DNA of 64,000 nt from Agriotes lineatus (Eukaryota; Arthropoda; Insecta; Coleoptera; Elateridae). The notes under the pieces were generated by a model. The model did not search any database, was not told where the DNA came from, and was given only the letters and a program-made list of their open reading frames with translations. Each line of letters opens with the position of its first letter. The first letter of the stretch is position 1. The DNA lies in the NCBI GenBank assembly GCA_940337035.1, contig OW679197.1, positions 63,695,903 to 63,759,902 on the forward strand, in the 5' to 3' direction. Positions 9,700-20,377 of the stretch are shown piece by piece. Position numbers and translations under genes: made by a program.

Positions 9700-11730
9700 A
9701 ATTCTAAATAACTTAATATACTCAATACAAATAAAGCTGAAAAAGACAGTATTACAAGGAAAAAGCAGGCTAATAAGAAAAAGAGAAAGATACAATGTAC
9801 GTGCGCTCCTAAATGAGGAATTCGCACGAAAATATAAGATGGATATAGAATACAGGCGCAATAAAGAGGAAAATGCGATAGAAGAGAGATGCAGAAGGTT
9901 GGAATCATCAATAACGCACGCATCGCAAAGAAACATCCCAAAACAATAACCCCAAAAGAAAGAAAATTGTTAGATGTGGAGTGCGAAGAGAAGCTAAATC
10001 TAAACAAAAGGTTTAGGCAAAAATGCTACAAACACCGTAAAAGGAAAATTACCAAATATATGCTAGACAGAAAAACAGTTGATGAGAGCCTAAGGAAAAA
10101 GGAAAGAACGCACTTTGAAAATTAAATAAAGGAGATGGAGAACAAATACCAAGCCAAAGAAATTAGAAATTTTTATAAAGATCTAAAGGATACCAAAATA
10201 ACACGCCATTTATTAAAGACAAAGGCAATTTTTTGGGAGGAGATGAAGAAATATTAGTAAGGTGGAGACAATTTGAGGAAATACTAAATGAAGGATTGGG
10301 ATTGGGAGAAAATGAAGCCCAAGAAAATACGTCTAATGATGGGAAAACAGAGAACAATCCCAATGTGGACCAAATAAAAGATATAATAAGTAAAATGAAA
10401 AACACCAGAAGAAAATGAAATAACAGCTGACAATTTGAAGTAAGGTGGAGATCTTATGCAGAAACAAATGCTAGACCTAACTAATAACTAAAACATGACA
10501 AGGAGAAACAATGCCAAAGTCGTGGAATAAGCGAGTGATCTTACCAATCTACAAAAAAGGCCACAAGACGGAATGCAAAAACTATCGAGGAATTGCACTG
10601 ATTTAGGTCACATACAAAATACTAGTCACCCTAATAAAACAAAGATTAGAAAAGTATGCAGAAACAGCAGTGATTTTATGGGCGTATATGATAATGTATG
10701 TATGAAACAGTTAATGAATGCTCTAAAAGAACTGAAAATTCCAGCAAAATCAATTCGATTAGTAGTCACAGCACGAAACATAGCGAAGAATTTAAAATAA
10801 GCAAAGGGCTAAGGCAGGGCGACCCGCTATCATGTGTTTTATTCAATCTATCCCTAGAAATAATAATTGGAAATAGCGAGATAAATAGAAAATGAATTTT
10901 ATACTCTAGGAGTTACCAGTGCCTAACCTAAGCTGATGATGTGGTATTACTATTAAAAAATAGGAAAGAATTCCAGGAAGTGGAAAAACAGTTAATAGAA
11001 TCTGCAAAAAATGGGTCTGCAATTCAGTATAGACAAAACAAAATACATGGAACTCAAGAACAAGAACAGCAGCCTTATAAAACAAAATCTCAGGGTTAAA
11101 AACCGAAATGGCAATGAAGATATGCTGGAATTTGAAGAAGTGGAGAGTTACATACACCTAGGTGTCTTGGTGACCAATAAGTGCGAAAAAGATAGTAAAA
11201 TCGATCTAAGGATAGCAAAAAGTAACAACTGCGCAGAAAGCTTAAACAAGATATTAAGAGTAAAAGAAGTATCCAGAAATACAAACTTAGAATTTACAAG
11301 TCAGTGCTAAGGCCAACACTAACCTACGGATCTGAAACTGGGTTATGAATCAGAAAAACCAATCGAAGATAAAAATATGAGAAAGAAAAATGTTAAGAAG
11401 AGTACTAGGATGGGAAAGAAGAATGAATACAGAATTATATGAACTGTATGGGGAAAAGTTAGTAGAGGAATTCGTTAAATGTAGAAGACTACAATGGTTA
11501 TGTCATCTGGAAAGGATGGACGGCGAAAGAATTGTTAAAGATGTGGCCTGGGGGGTGCTAAAAAGGGAAAGGAAGAAAGGAAGACCTAGGAAAAGATTGA
11601 TAAAAGCAGTGGAGAAAGACCTTGTAGATTAGAGGAGATTAGAAATTGGAGAGAACTAGCAAGGGACAGGAATACGTGGAAAGAAATTACACAGCTCAAG
11701 ACCTAGATGGTCTATTTTAAGCTGATATAT
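9700..11730 (+). pseudogene. RTE-like non-LTR retrotransposon, multiply frameshifted
   Basis: Fragments of one reverse-transcriptase ORF follow each other in different frames on the plus strand. A linker region lies at about 9720-10125 (Lys/Arg-rich; FARKYK and PKERKLLDVECEEK). Motif KGLRQGDPLS is near 10805 and ADDVVLL near 10935. A post-catalytic segment at 11011-11310 (GLQFSIDKTKYMEL and SYIHLGVLV) and a C-terminal part at 11390-11632 (RRLQWLCHLERMDGER and GRPRKRL) follow, ending in ARDRNTWKEI at about 11690. This is the ORF family often annotated as craniofacial-development-protein-2-like or RTE-type reverse transcriptase. Numerous stops and shifts show it is long dead. No 5' endonuclease domain was recognised. 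Confidence 0.7.
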
Positions 11731-12039
11731 ATAAATAATTCGATACATTTGACCAATATCCCGAATGACCATCCAAGATCCCACTCTTTTAAAATATTCC
11801 ACTTAACGTGACTAATACAACCAGCAAGCCTGATAGTTCCGGTTTATCCCCGTGAATCGAGCATAGCAAAAGATGTTTATTCGAAACTAATAATTTAATT
11901 ATACGTAATAAATACTATCAGGGGCAATATAATAAGTAATATGTCTATTATCGATGATTTTTATGAATATTATGAATTATAATACTAAAGCTGATTTTCA
12001 GGTAATCCTCGAAACCAGAAAACATGATTACTGAATCTT

Positions 12040-14280
12040 CAAATCAATCAACTGCAAGCAAATCAAAAATCCCCCAATCTATCTTTATAATGCTACCAAT
12101 TACCAAGAAATATTGTTAAGGAACAATTTACTACCATAACTAAGGGTCAATTTCTGAGAATTAACCTAACCTGTAACGATGATTATCGAAACTTAAATAC
12201 TACACCGAAAATCGGTTAAAATACCATACCTTCAGGAACCTGGAAGTAAGTCAACTACACCTCAGTAACAATACGTAATATCCAACTATCTTTATCTGAT
12301 GCAGAGATCATGAGTCAATGGATACCAGTAATTCAAGTCTCCAGGTTGTACAATAAGGATAAAACAGTAGAGCTTACCAAAAACGACAAAACCAACAAAA
12401 TATTCAATCTTAGAAAACTCAATTGCTGCATAATTTCAATAGAACCCAGGAGAAAAACAGAGGATATTCAACAGTGTAAGCGATGCTTGTGATACGAACA
12501 TACACTTAACTATTGTAAACCGGAGCCGAGGTGCGTTAAATGCACAGGAAACCGTTTATACAATGACTGTCCAAGATGATCAACAGACAAACCACAATGT
12601 GTAAACTGTGGAGAAGAGCATCCAGCAAATTATAAATTGCATTTACTTCACAAAACTTTCAACAGAGCAACTAGTAATATATCAACAATCAACCAAAACA
12701 GCACTTCTAATGGCCCATATTATACAATAATAATAACGAACAGATCGTACAGAGACGCTACTACCGGAAAGCAAAATAATAATGCAGCGACAGCAACAAA
12801 GACACGACATAAAATAATTAATACTATCATAGACCTAATAATACCTCACTTAGATAAAATCATGCCATATCTCACAACATTAATTTCAGTACTTCTTCAA
12901 CATAGATCCAAATAAAAAACTTACCATACGCAATTTAACAATTATAAATAGAAAGGCAAACAGGATTAAATCCCATAAATCCTCAGTTATAAATTGTATA
13001 TCTAGACACAACGTTGATATCGCGTGCGTTTCCGAAACTTGATTGAAAATGGAAAGTACCCTGATATACCTAGGTACAGTATACAGGAATTATCACCCAG
13101 CAACAATCGCTTCTGGGTGAGTGGCAATTATGTCAAAAGTAAATTGACGCACTTCTCGTTGCCTAACCTAGAACGTCAACATCTTAAAACAACAGCTATA
13201 AAACAGTAAGATGAAAATAGTGGCCGCTTATAAAAACATCCCAATAAGAAACTAACAGAACAAGATCTCAGAGAAATATTTATAAACGACCAAAGAACGT
13301 TACTTATTAAAAACCTAACTATAGAAACACCGTATGAGGGCAACAATCCAGATGGGGTGATAATAAACAATTAGATATCAACACTAGCGGTTAAAATATC
13401 GGTACCAACAGAACATCCGTACCTCAGATACAATCAATCAGACATACTGGATATACTACTCACAAATTCACCAAACAGTTCACACAGAACTGGATTCACA
13501 CTACCTACCAATTTTAATATATTTTCTTTATGCACCCCAGTACACACCACCAATCCCAAAGTTAATACAAGGAATAATAGATTGAGATCTCTTCCAGAGC
13601 AATTTAGACAAGAATACCACGGCGCCCAAGAACATAAATAATACCGAAACAGCCAAGCAATAGTTAGCTTTACAAATTCTATAAAAACCAGTCGTAAACA
13701 AACAACAATTGAGCAAAATAAAAAGCGAAATTATGACTATACGCCAAATGTGGCAGACATCAAGAGATCCCGCTTTAAGAGCCCGTCTTGATCAATTTAT
13801 TCACCAAGTAAAATAGGAACTGGACAATTACAAAACAAAAGGCTATCAAAAATACATACAGCAATTTGAAACGCGAGGCATCTTGTTGTGGTAAGTCAAA
13901 CAAAAAATACTAAAAGAAGACAGTTTTAACTCCATCACTTACTGACAATGATAAGTTATACTCCACTGACCAAGAAAAAGTTGAAGTAATAGTTCTCAGG
14001 ATTCCTAACATTATTTTTTAGATTTTTTGGTAAATTTGTTTAGCATTCCTATGCACCATAATGCAAAACAAACCCCAACAACTAAAGGCCGATAATTCCT
14101 TTATCAACAACCTCCAAACTACTTGAGGAAGTAATCCATACAAGACTGCAAGACTTTGTTACCAGTAATAATATACCATCGCACTTTCAATATGGGTTTC
14201 GTTACTGAAGGCAGCTGACTTGATGGCAACGGCAGTTTATATTCGGAAACAAAATCTGAAATTTAGAGAAAATGTTAAAT
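12040..14280 (+). pseudogene. Jockey-clade non-LTR retrotransposon, decayed ORF1 and ORF2
   Basis: ORF1 (Gag-like) remnants run from about 12040 to 12915. A pre-zinc-finger segment (PVIQVSRLYNKDKTVEL) is followed by three zinc-knuckle stretches (QCKRC, CVKC, and CVNCGEEHPANYK at about 12597-12640), the pattern of Jockey-type ORF1. ORF2 begins at about 12900 in broken frames, with an endonuclease-like start (VDIACVSET near 13015). Reverse-transcriptase homology appears at about 14090-14200 (RPIIPLSTTSKLLEE in one frame, SHFQYGFRY in the same region). Homology stops abruptly near 14280, where the hairpin cluster starts, so the 3' half of ORF2 is missing. Many stops and frameshifts are present. 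Confidence 0.65.
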
Positions 14281-14300
14281 AATAGGACTTTATGTAACTA

Positions 14301-14369
14301 GTCCTCGAAGCAAGGCTTTAGGGGACGAGTCGTAATATGAAGATGAGTCCTCTAAAGCCATTTGAGGAC
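14301..14369. repeat. Hairpin 1 of the 14.3-14.94 kb palindrome cluster
   Basis: GTCCTCGAAG...GGCTTTAGGGGAC (14301-14326) pairs with GTCCTCTAAAGCC...GAGGAC (14347-14369). The inner 13 bp match with one mismatch, as do the outer six bases. The loop is about 20 nt. It begins directly where the Jockey-like pseudogene stops. Confidence 0.7.
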
Positions 14370-14486
14370 GTGTTGCATTCAACGTTTTTTTGTATTAGCT
14401 CTCCAAACATTATAATATGAAGTTTCAATTACCATTAACGCGGCATTATATTAGGAGGCCGGTCGAAATAGCTATTTACGTTATTA

Positions 14487-14586
14487 GACCGGTAGCAACA
14501 TTTCTATGGCCGCGCCAATACTTTACAGGTTAAGCCCGTAGGGCGAGACCTGTATGTTTGGCAAGGCCATAAAAATGCTACCGGTC
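14487..14586. repeat. Hairpin 2: nested multi-stem palindrome
   Basis: GACCGGTAGCA (14487-14497) pairs perfectly with TGCTACCGGTC (14576-14586). Inside this, TATGGCC pairs with GGCCATA, GCCAA with TTGGC, ACAGGT (14525-14530) with ACCTGT (14548-14553), and at the tip GCCC with GGGC (14534-14544). A single 100-nt strand can therefore form one long, slightly bulged stem. A perfect 12-bp palindrome AAATAGCTATTT lies just outside (14466-14477). Confidence 0.8.
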
Positions 14587-14613
14587 GTGTATCGTATAAG
14601 ATTTTTTAGGATA

Positions 14614-14690
14614 CGAGTCCGGTAGATAGAATTTACCGGCCGGTAGTTCTACTACTGGTCTAGGCCGGTAAATTTTATCTACCGGACTCG
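14614..14690. repeat. Hairpin 3: 28-bp arms, 27 of 28 matching
   Basis: Arms 14614-14641 and 14663-14690 are complementary at 27 of 28 positions (CGAGTCCGGTAGATA ... TATCTACCGGACTCG). The loop of 21 nt is GGTAGTTCTACTACTGGTCTA. An outer pair TTTTTAGGATAC (14603-14614) and GTATCCTAAAAA (14724-14735) encloses this hairpin and the small one following it. Confidence 0.85.
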
Positions 14691-14693
14691 TTT

Positions 14694-14716
14694 GTAACTA
14701 TGTAAACGCTAGTTAC
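14694..14716. repeat. Hairpin 4: short 7-bp stem
   Basis: GTAACTA (14694-14700) pairs with TAGTTAC (14710-14716) around a 9-nt loop. It lies between hairpin 3 and the outer arm of the larger inverted repeat 14603-14735. Confidence 0.55.
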
Positions 14717-14744
14717 CAATGCAGTATCCTAAAAATGTATTTTT

Positions 14745-14939
14745 CGCTCCCCAAACTGGTTACTTTGGAAACTGTCTAGGATCCTCAAAATGGCCATTAG
14801 AGGCCTTGTACTTAAAGTCGTCATGGCAACTAATGTTTGAGTCCGCTAAAATGTTGCCATGACGACTTTAAGTACAAGGCCTCTAAATGGCCATTTTGAG
14901 GATCCTAGACAGTTTCCAAAGTAACTAGTTTGGGGAGCG
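14745..14939. repeat. Hairpin 5: 86-bp near-perfect inverted repeat
   Basis: The 86 bases at 14745-14830 recur inverted at 14853-14939 with very few mismatches and a one-base indel, around a 22-nt loop. Arms begin CGCTCCCCAAACTGGTTAC and end GTCGTCATGGCAAC. Near-identity of the arms implies recent formation or active homogenisation. The apparent ORF here is a by-product of the palindrome. Confidence 0.9.
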
Positions 14940-16160
14940 AATACAAAAAAAATATGTATGCAAAAAAATATAATACAAAACTTATGCGATAAGCATTTTA
15001 CAGCGCAAGGATTTAATTTTTGAAGCACGACGTGAAGAGGAGTGCTTTAATAAAGCCTACCGCACCCTAATGTAAATAATTATTATTATATGTCCAAAAT
15101 TCCTTACCACTGCCGGACGGCGTAGATACTTGAAATTTAGTACAGTTATAGACTTTAAGGTGCTTCCTAATAAATGTCAAATCGGAAATTGTCCATTAAG
15201 TATATAAGAAGATTACATTTCTTACAGTTAAAGTTTTGGGCCCGCTAAAATTAAGAGTGATATCAACAGTCACTTTTGCTAATCTTTTAAAAATTTGGGA
15301 CGGAATCATACCTGAAATACATGGTAAAATTGAGCTAACCGATCACATGGGACGTCCTGTTCAAATATTAGAGGTGAAGCAAAAATAAAAACCTACACGT
15401 TACCCTATTTCTGTGACGTCAGAAATAACAAAACGTGTCTTATATTACAGTAAAATTCAAAGAGATCGTTTAGATCACAGGTAGTAGACTTCAGAAAGAA
15501 TTTGACATATACCTAACCTTTAATACAAGGGATGCTCTAAATGGCACATTATTCAAACCAAAACATTCTTGACCTATGTAATCCGATGTTTCTACTCTTC
15601 GAAGACGTCCCTAAACGCTTAAAATAAGATATTATGGTTGCTCGCTTGTTTATTATTCCGAGTTATTTTGCTGACATTTTGACCAAATGTCATATTGACA
15701 GTATTATAAAACAAGTGGACCTGACTAAAAAACTGCAGATGTTTTGTTTCGTCCAGTTCAACATCTATACCATAAAATCGTTGGTTTCTTTCTTTGTGTG
15801 ACAGCTTAAAATTTTGCTAATTTTTAGACTTAGATCGTAGGCCGGTTTTTATTTTCAAAAAAAGTACGAAAAAGTAAAGAATAATTAAATTACTATCGGT
15901 TGAAACAGCTGATGTGGTACGTTCACAATGAACTCTTTAGCGCCGATTTCGACGTCAAATTGAAAAGAACAATTAAAACGTGTAATTTCAATGTTCATCT
16001 ATCAACACTTTTGTATAATATAAGGTTGTATGTGATTTTTATTGTGACATGTCGCACCCTTTCCCACCGAAGCGTAGCTCTGGTGATTCACTAGTTGTTA
16101 AATAAAGAGAGAAAATTGTTACCTCACAGAAAAAGGGTAATCTGTAGACCTTATATGAGT
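14940..16160. other. Non-coding stretch, no feature recognised
   Basis: No domain, RNA gene or clear repeat was recognised. Short open frames exist but carry no motifs. The stretch could be the decayed 5' part of the Helitron whose helicase tail follows at 16165, but I could not find supporting motifs. Confidence 0.3.
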
Positions 16161-16164
16161 TTGT

Positions 16165-16600
16165 CGTTTAAATGATGATGACTCTGTTAATTATCTATCA
16201 GAATTTCTACAGTCTACTCAACCTTCTGGATTGCTACCCCATAAGTTAAGCTTAAAGTTGGAGCATTCATCATCTTGCTTAGATACTTAAATCCTCCTCA
16301 TTTATGTAATTGAACCAAACTTCAAGTATATGCTTTAAAGCCTTATGTCACTGAAGCCCCAATAGTTACAGAGCGCTCTGCGGGGAGTATTGTTTTTCTT
16401 CGCAGAATACCATTAATTCCCTCGAAGTGCCCTTTCCAAATTAAACAGCTTCAATTTCCTATAAGAATATGTTTTACTATTGCAATAAATACATCTCAAG
16501 GGCAAATGTTAAGTGTAGCAGGAATTTACTTGAGAGAATCATGCTTCTCGAATGGTCAGTTTTAATTCAAAATAACAAAAGGCTTGTCGGATATAAATTT
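16165..16600 (+). pseudogene. Helitron helicase (PIF1-type) C-terminal remnant
   Basis: In-frame pieces read DDDSVNYLSEFLQ, QPSGLLPHKLSLKL, and later a decayed track with similarity to the FxRRIPLIPS, FPIRxxFxxxINxSQGQ and VAGIxLxxxCFSxGQ blocks. These are the terminal blocks of the PIF1-like helicase in the Rep-Hel protein of Helitrons, which unwinds DNA in rolling-circle transposition. Stops interrupt the frame at several places, and the SQGQ box is unrecognisable without assuming frameshifts. No Rep domain or Helitron 3' hairpin with CTRR end was found nearby. Confidence 0.6.
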
Positions 16601-16639
16601 AAAATTGTAAGGAAAAGATCAAATGATTACGAATATGAA

Positions 16640-17340
16640 AGGCCAAGTTAAAGCATTTAAATGTAAGCCCATCTTTAGAAAAACAGTTAGAAAATGATGA
16701 TTTAACACATTTTCCAACTAAATAAAGCGCCAATGAACTTATTTCGTAAAAAAATACGTCGTAAAAATTAAGGATGATTTGAAAAACGGTTTGAAGGTCT
16801 TTAGAAGAAAAGTTTTCTTGGTTTTTAACCATTTTCCATATTTCATCCAATCGACATAGAATAAGTACCAATCCACTTCTTATTTTTAGATATGTTGCAA
16901 AACTAGATACGTCCCCATTAGTCGTACGACCAAACTACTTATTAGCATTCTTATTAAGGATAATATTTGCAACAAATTTTGTATTTTTTTCTCTAAGTCG
17001 ATTCTAAGATAGAACAGCGCAAAGTCAAGCACAAGATGAAAATGTTTCTGTTTCCGCTTTGGCAAATCCAGGTGTGTCCGTGTCCGCACTGTCCGTGGAA
17101 CGTCTACTGATAAATTACAATTCGGTTTGGGCATATTCTAGCAAATCTCTGACGGTAAAAATGATTACCTAGTTTATCAATAAGTGCAAATTTCACACAA
17201 AAGCTCCTTTTTCAAAAAATCTAAATAATAATCATCATCAATAGGGTTCTTCTGTCCACTTTCTTAATTGTATCTGATAAAAATTGACCTTTCTCAAAAG
17301 ATTTAAAATATTCCGAACTTGAGTTTCGCCTATCATATTA
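16640..17340. other. Non-coding stretch
   Basis: AT-rich sequence without a recognised domain or repeat. Open frames on the minus strand (16599-16871, 16886-17134) show no motif and have no supporting context. Confidence 0.3.
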
Positions 17341-17349
17341 ATAGTTATT

Positions 17350-17448
17350 TAGACAAGTGTTAGAAGTTCAACTTTTTTTCACAAGTGTGGAGAGTTAAAC
17401 GAGGCGCGCACACGCTTGAAAAATAAGCACGCTAACACGAGTTGTCTA
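17350..17448. repeat. Foldback (MITE-like) hairpin with CpG-rich loop
   Basis: TAGACAAGTGTTAG at the left pairs with CTAACACGAGTTGTCTA at the right, and inside it TTTTTTTCACAAGTGTG pairs imperfectly with CACACGCTTGAAAAA. The centre is GAGGCGCG. It belongs to the same style of structure as hairpins near 18.4, 23.4, 23.9 and 30.9 kb. Confidence 0.55.
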
Positions 17449-17449
17449 T

Positions 17450-18115
17450 AAGATTTTTTTTTATTTTATTAAATATTCAAATCCAAGCCTATTTTGAATA
17501 GAATTTTATTTGCTTTCATTCTAGTCAAGTGCGTTGGTCAGTTCTGCTAACTAAGGAAACGTCTTTTTTATTGAAATCTGTAATATTTTCACGTCAAAAT
17601 AAAACTAAAAATGAATAAATGTGAAAGTGAAAAAAAGTGACACTTCACACCCTCAAATTAATTTTAAAAATCCTTCTTTTTAACTCAAATTTTATATAGG
17701 ACGTCCTAGAAATAAGGGCACAAAAAGTACATAAAAAAATCCAATGAGTTAACACAGTTTCTGAAATTATAAAAATCGGATGATGCATTGCTGAATGAAA
17801 AGTTACTAAAGTTTTACCTAAAAATGCAGTACACCACCGCTATCTACTTTACTGTTGTTGAACTATTAATTTTTGTTAAAAGTATTGTCGGTAACCATAG
17901 CAACATTACAAAAATCTTATCACTGTTGAACGTATTTCCGTAGCAACTATATCTTTCTGGAAGCCTGCTCGTCTGGGTCGGATAAAGGGATTTTTCCACG
18001 ACCGGGAGTAGAAGTCCGTTTCTATAGCATCAAAATTGTGACAGAAGTAGAACATTTGCTCCCTAGAGACTAAATAAGACAAAAATTTCCCTAGGGAGTT
18101 TTCATTATGACTGAC
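17450..18115. other. Non-coding stretch
   Basis: No supported gene. The minus-strand frame at 17906-18178 overlaps a repeat shared with 31.1 kb and is not considered coding. Confidence 0.3.
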
Positions 18116-18205
18116 ACAAACTGACGCAAAAACTAACCTGCTAACCTCGAATTTGACATATTTGTGAGCTCTTGTCATAATGGCTTACAGTGTCACCAAC
18201 TTTAA
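18116..18205. repeat. Half-copy of the foldback repeat at 31074-31218
   Basis: AAACTGACGCAAAAACTAACCTGCTAACCTCGAATTTGACATA followed by GGCTTACAGTGTCACCAAC (quoted in part: CTAACCTCGAATTTGACATA) matches the right arm of the palindrome at 31160-31210 in the same orientation. The partner arm is not present here, so this is a truncated copy. Confidence 0.6.
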
Positions 18206-18312
18206 AATTTACCATAGGTTACTAATTTTAAAATAATTGTAACTAAAATGTCAATAAATGACGTTTAAAAAAACGGGTTTTTCGTTTTTAATCTTCCTGC
18301 AACGTGAAAAAA

Positions 18313-18444
18313 ATAGTATATGCAACTCGGAGAGAATGTTATTTTGCTTCAGTGCAATTACTGACTCTCGGGCTTCGCCCTCGAGTCAGAAATTGCACCT
18401 CAGCAAAATAACGCATTTCTCTCCCTTATTGCATAATCTACTAT
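18313..18444. repeat. Foldback hairpin, ~60-bp arms, CpG-rich loop
   Basis: Left arm ATAGTATATGCAACTCGGAG... pairs with right arm ending ...GCATAATCTACTAT. Long matches include TTATTTTGCTTCAGTGCAAT against ATTGCACCTCAGCAAAATAA. The tip is CTCTCGGGCTTCGCCCTCGAG. Noncoding; no transposase. Confidence 0.8.
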
Positions 18445-18445
18445 C

Positions 18446-19032
18446 AAAATGTATAATGTTCAGAATGAAAAATACTAATTTGTTGAGGGAATTCCCCCCT
18501 TCAGGATGTTGCAGTGTTCTTTTATGTGTTTATTTCTAAGACACCCTGTTCTTTCAGTAAACTAAATTATATTAACCTACCATAAAATGTTTTTCAGGTT
18601 CTCTTCTTTCTCAACAATAATTTACTACTGCATTTTTCTTATACCGGCCAAGCGATTGCTTATTCGCTTTGTCTCTTCTCTAGTCTGCATTATAAAAAAT
18701 CTTTATAAATGAATTGACAATACTTAATTTCAAATTTGAAATGTTAGACAGATAAGGACTTGTACAACAACGGGAAAAATTACTTAGCAAAAACCGCCAA
18801 TTTAACAACGCGAAATTTAAATAAATGATTAATGTTTCAGCGCCTTGATGTCAATTTGATTTTAATACGTTAAGGCACCCTAGTTAATACCCTATGCATA
18901 TATAGGGTCGGCTAGTAATATATGCACATGGCTTAACCACAGATTTGTGAGTCTAAAATGAAACGATTTAACTCAAATTCCTTATATCCAAATACCTTTC
19001 ATTAAGCCAATAATCAAAATCTTTAAAAATTA
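18446..19032. other. Non-coding stretch
   Basis: No gene recognised. ACCCTAT / ATAGGGT at 18889-18908 form a small palindrome. Confidence 0.3.
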
Positions 19033-19224
19033 AGAGTTAAAAAATTTTTTAGGAAGCAAATCGAAACAAGAAGTCTGTTGAGATTACATTCCTAAAAATT
19101 TTTAGAAGATTTTTCAGCTAATTTTTGATTTTAAAAAGTTCATTAATTACTAATGGTTTTTTAAAATGAAAACCATCAGTTGTGTCAAATTTACAATTTA
19201 GTGATTGAAAATAAAAGGTCAATT

Positions 19225-19275
19225 TAATGTTACGTACGTTTCGCTATTTATTATAGCTTCTTCATGACATATTTT
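19225..19275 (-). ncRNA. Hammerhead-like motif, left arm
   Basis: Read on the minus strand: ATGTC, then ATGAAGA, a GCTA/TAGC stem with a 7-nt loop, then GAAAC and a palindromic ACGTACGT that could form a very short stem III. ACAT after it could pair with ATGT before it (stem I). The first core base is A instead of C, which should disable a canonical hammerhead. Confidence 0.35.
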
Positions 19276-20136
19276 GATACATTTTAAAAATTATGGGACA
19301 CACACATATGAAATATTAAACAATTAATTTTAAATCTAGAAATAAGTATTCAATGGTTAGATTTGTGAAATTAATAAACCTCCTATTATTTTACCTTTAG
19401 TATTGGTTTTTTTTTTATTACTTTTGATTTTGGTTTTATTTTGATTGTGAAACTTGGATAAGATCTAATGGTTATTTATGTAAAATTGGATTCCAAAACA
19501 TTTTTATGTAATGGTTGTTTGTAATTATCTAAAACAAAATTGTTTTGTATTAATATTGGATAGATGTTTTAAATTAGAATTTTTAATTAACTTGCATTGG
19601 TCGGTTGTTTGATTTGTTTCCAAAAAAATTGTTTTAAAAAAAAAATTTCCCCATTAATAAATTCCTGTTTTTGAAGTTTAGTGGGATGGTATGTTTGTAT
19701 TTTTGTCTAATTTAAAAATATTGAAGGGTTTTCCATTTGGGCCTCGAAGTCCTTCTTCTACAAAATGTGTTTAGAATTCCATGGTAATTTCCATTTTGTG
19801 AAATGTTCATTTCTTAGCTTACGGTGGATTATTTTTCGGGATATTTAAAAAAAGTTAATGATCTATGTAGTTGGATGGTTGTTTTGTGTGTATTTAGTTT
19901 TTGTTAGAAGCTGGAAATTTTTTTAATTATTGTATAATTAGATATTTATTTTATGATTTATTAATTACATTACCTGTATAAGAATCAATGGCAGGTTTCT
20001 TGGTTTAGTAATTATTATTTTTTATATTAATTTTTATTAATTTCACAAATCTAACCATTGAATACTTATTTCTAGATTAAAAATTAATTGTTTAATATTT
20101 TATATGTGTGTGTCCCATAATTTTTAAAATGTATCA

Positions 20137-20196
20137 AAAATATGTCATGAAGAAGCTATAATAAATAGCGAAACGTACGTAACATTAAATTGACCT
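20137..20196 (+). ncRNA. Hammerhead-like motif, right arm
   Basis: Plus-strand twin of the left-arm motif: ATGTC ATGAAGA, stem GCTA/TAGC, GAAAC, ACGTACGT, AACAT. It shares the C-to-A change in the first core position, so the change predates arm homogenisation or is a family feature. Confidence 0.35.
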
Positions 20197-20377
20197 TTTA
20201 TTTTCAATCACTAAATTGTAAATTTGACACAACTGATGGTTTTCATTTAAAAAACCATTAGTAATTAATGAACTTTTTAAAATCAAAAATTAGCTGAAAA
20301 ATCTTCTAAAAATTTTTAGGAATGTAATCTCAACAGATTTCTTGTTTCGATTTGCTTCCTAAAAATTTTTTAACTCT

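Larger units (their letters stand above)
19033..20377. mobile_element. Long-inverted-repeat element with hammerhead-like motif in each arm
   Basis: Left arm 19033-19378 (346 bp) and right arm 20033-20377 (345 bp) are near-identical inverted copies. They flank a 654-bp non-coding spacer that is T-rich and C-poor on the plus strand. Each arm carries one GAAACGTACGT box preceded by a GCTA/TAGC stem and ATGAAGA, resembling a hammerhead core. The left-arm copy reads on the minus strand and the right-arm copy on the plus strand. No coding capacity is visible. Penelope-like elements have terminal repeats in direct or inverted arrangement and carry hammerhead motifs, so a non-autonomous Penelope derivative is the best guess. 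Confidence 0.7.

Noticed and set aside
14846..15028. 60-codon minus-strand frame
   Set aside because: It lies largely on one arm of the 86-bp inverted repeat, and the frame follows from the palindrome.
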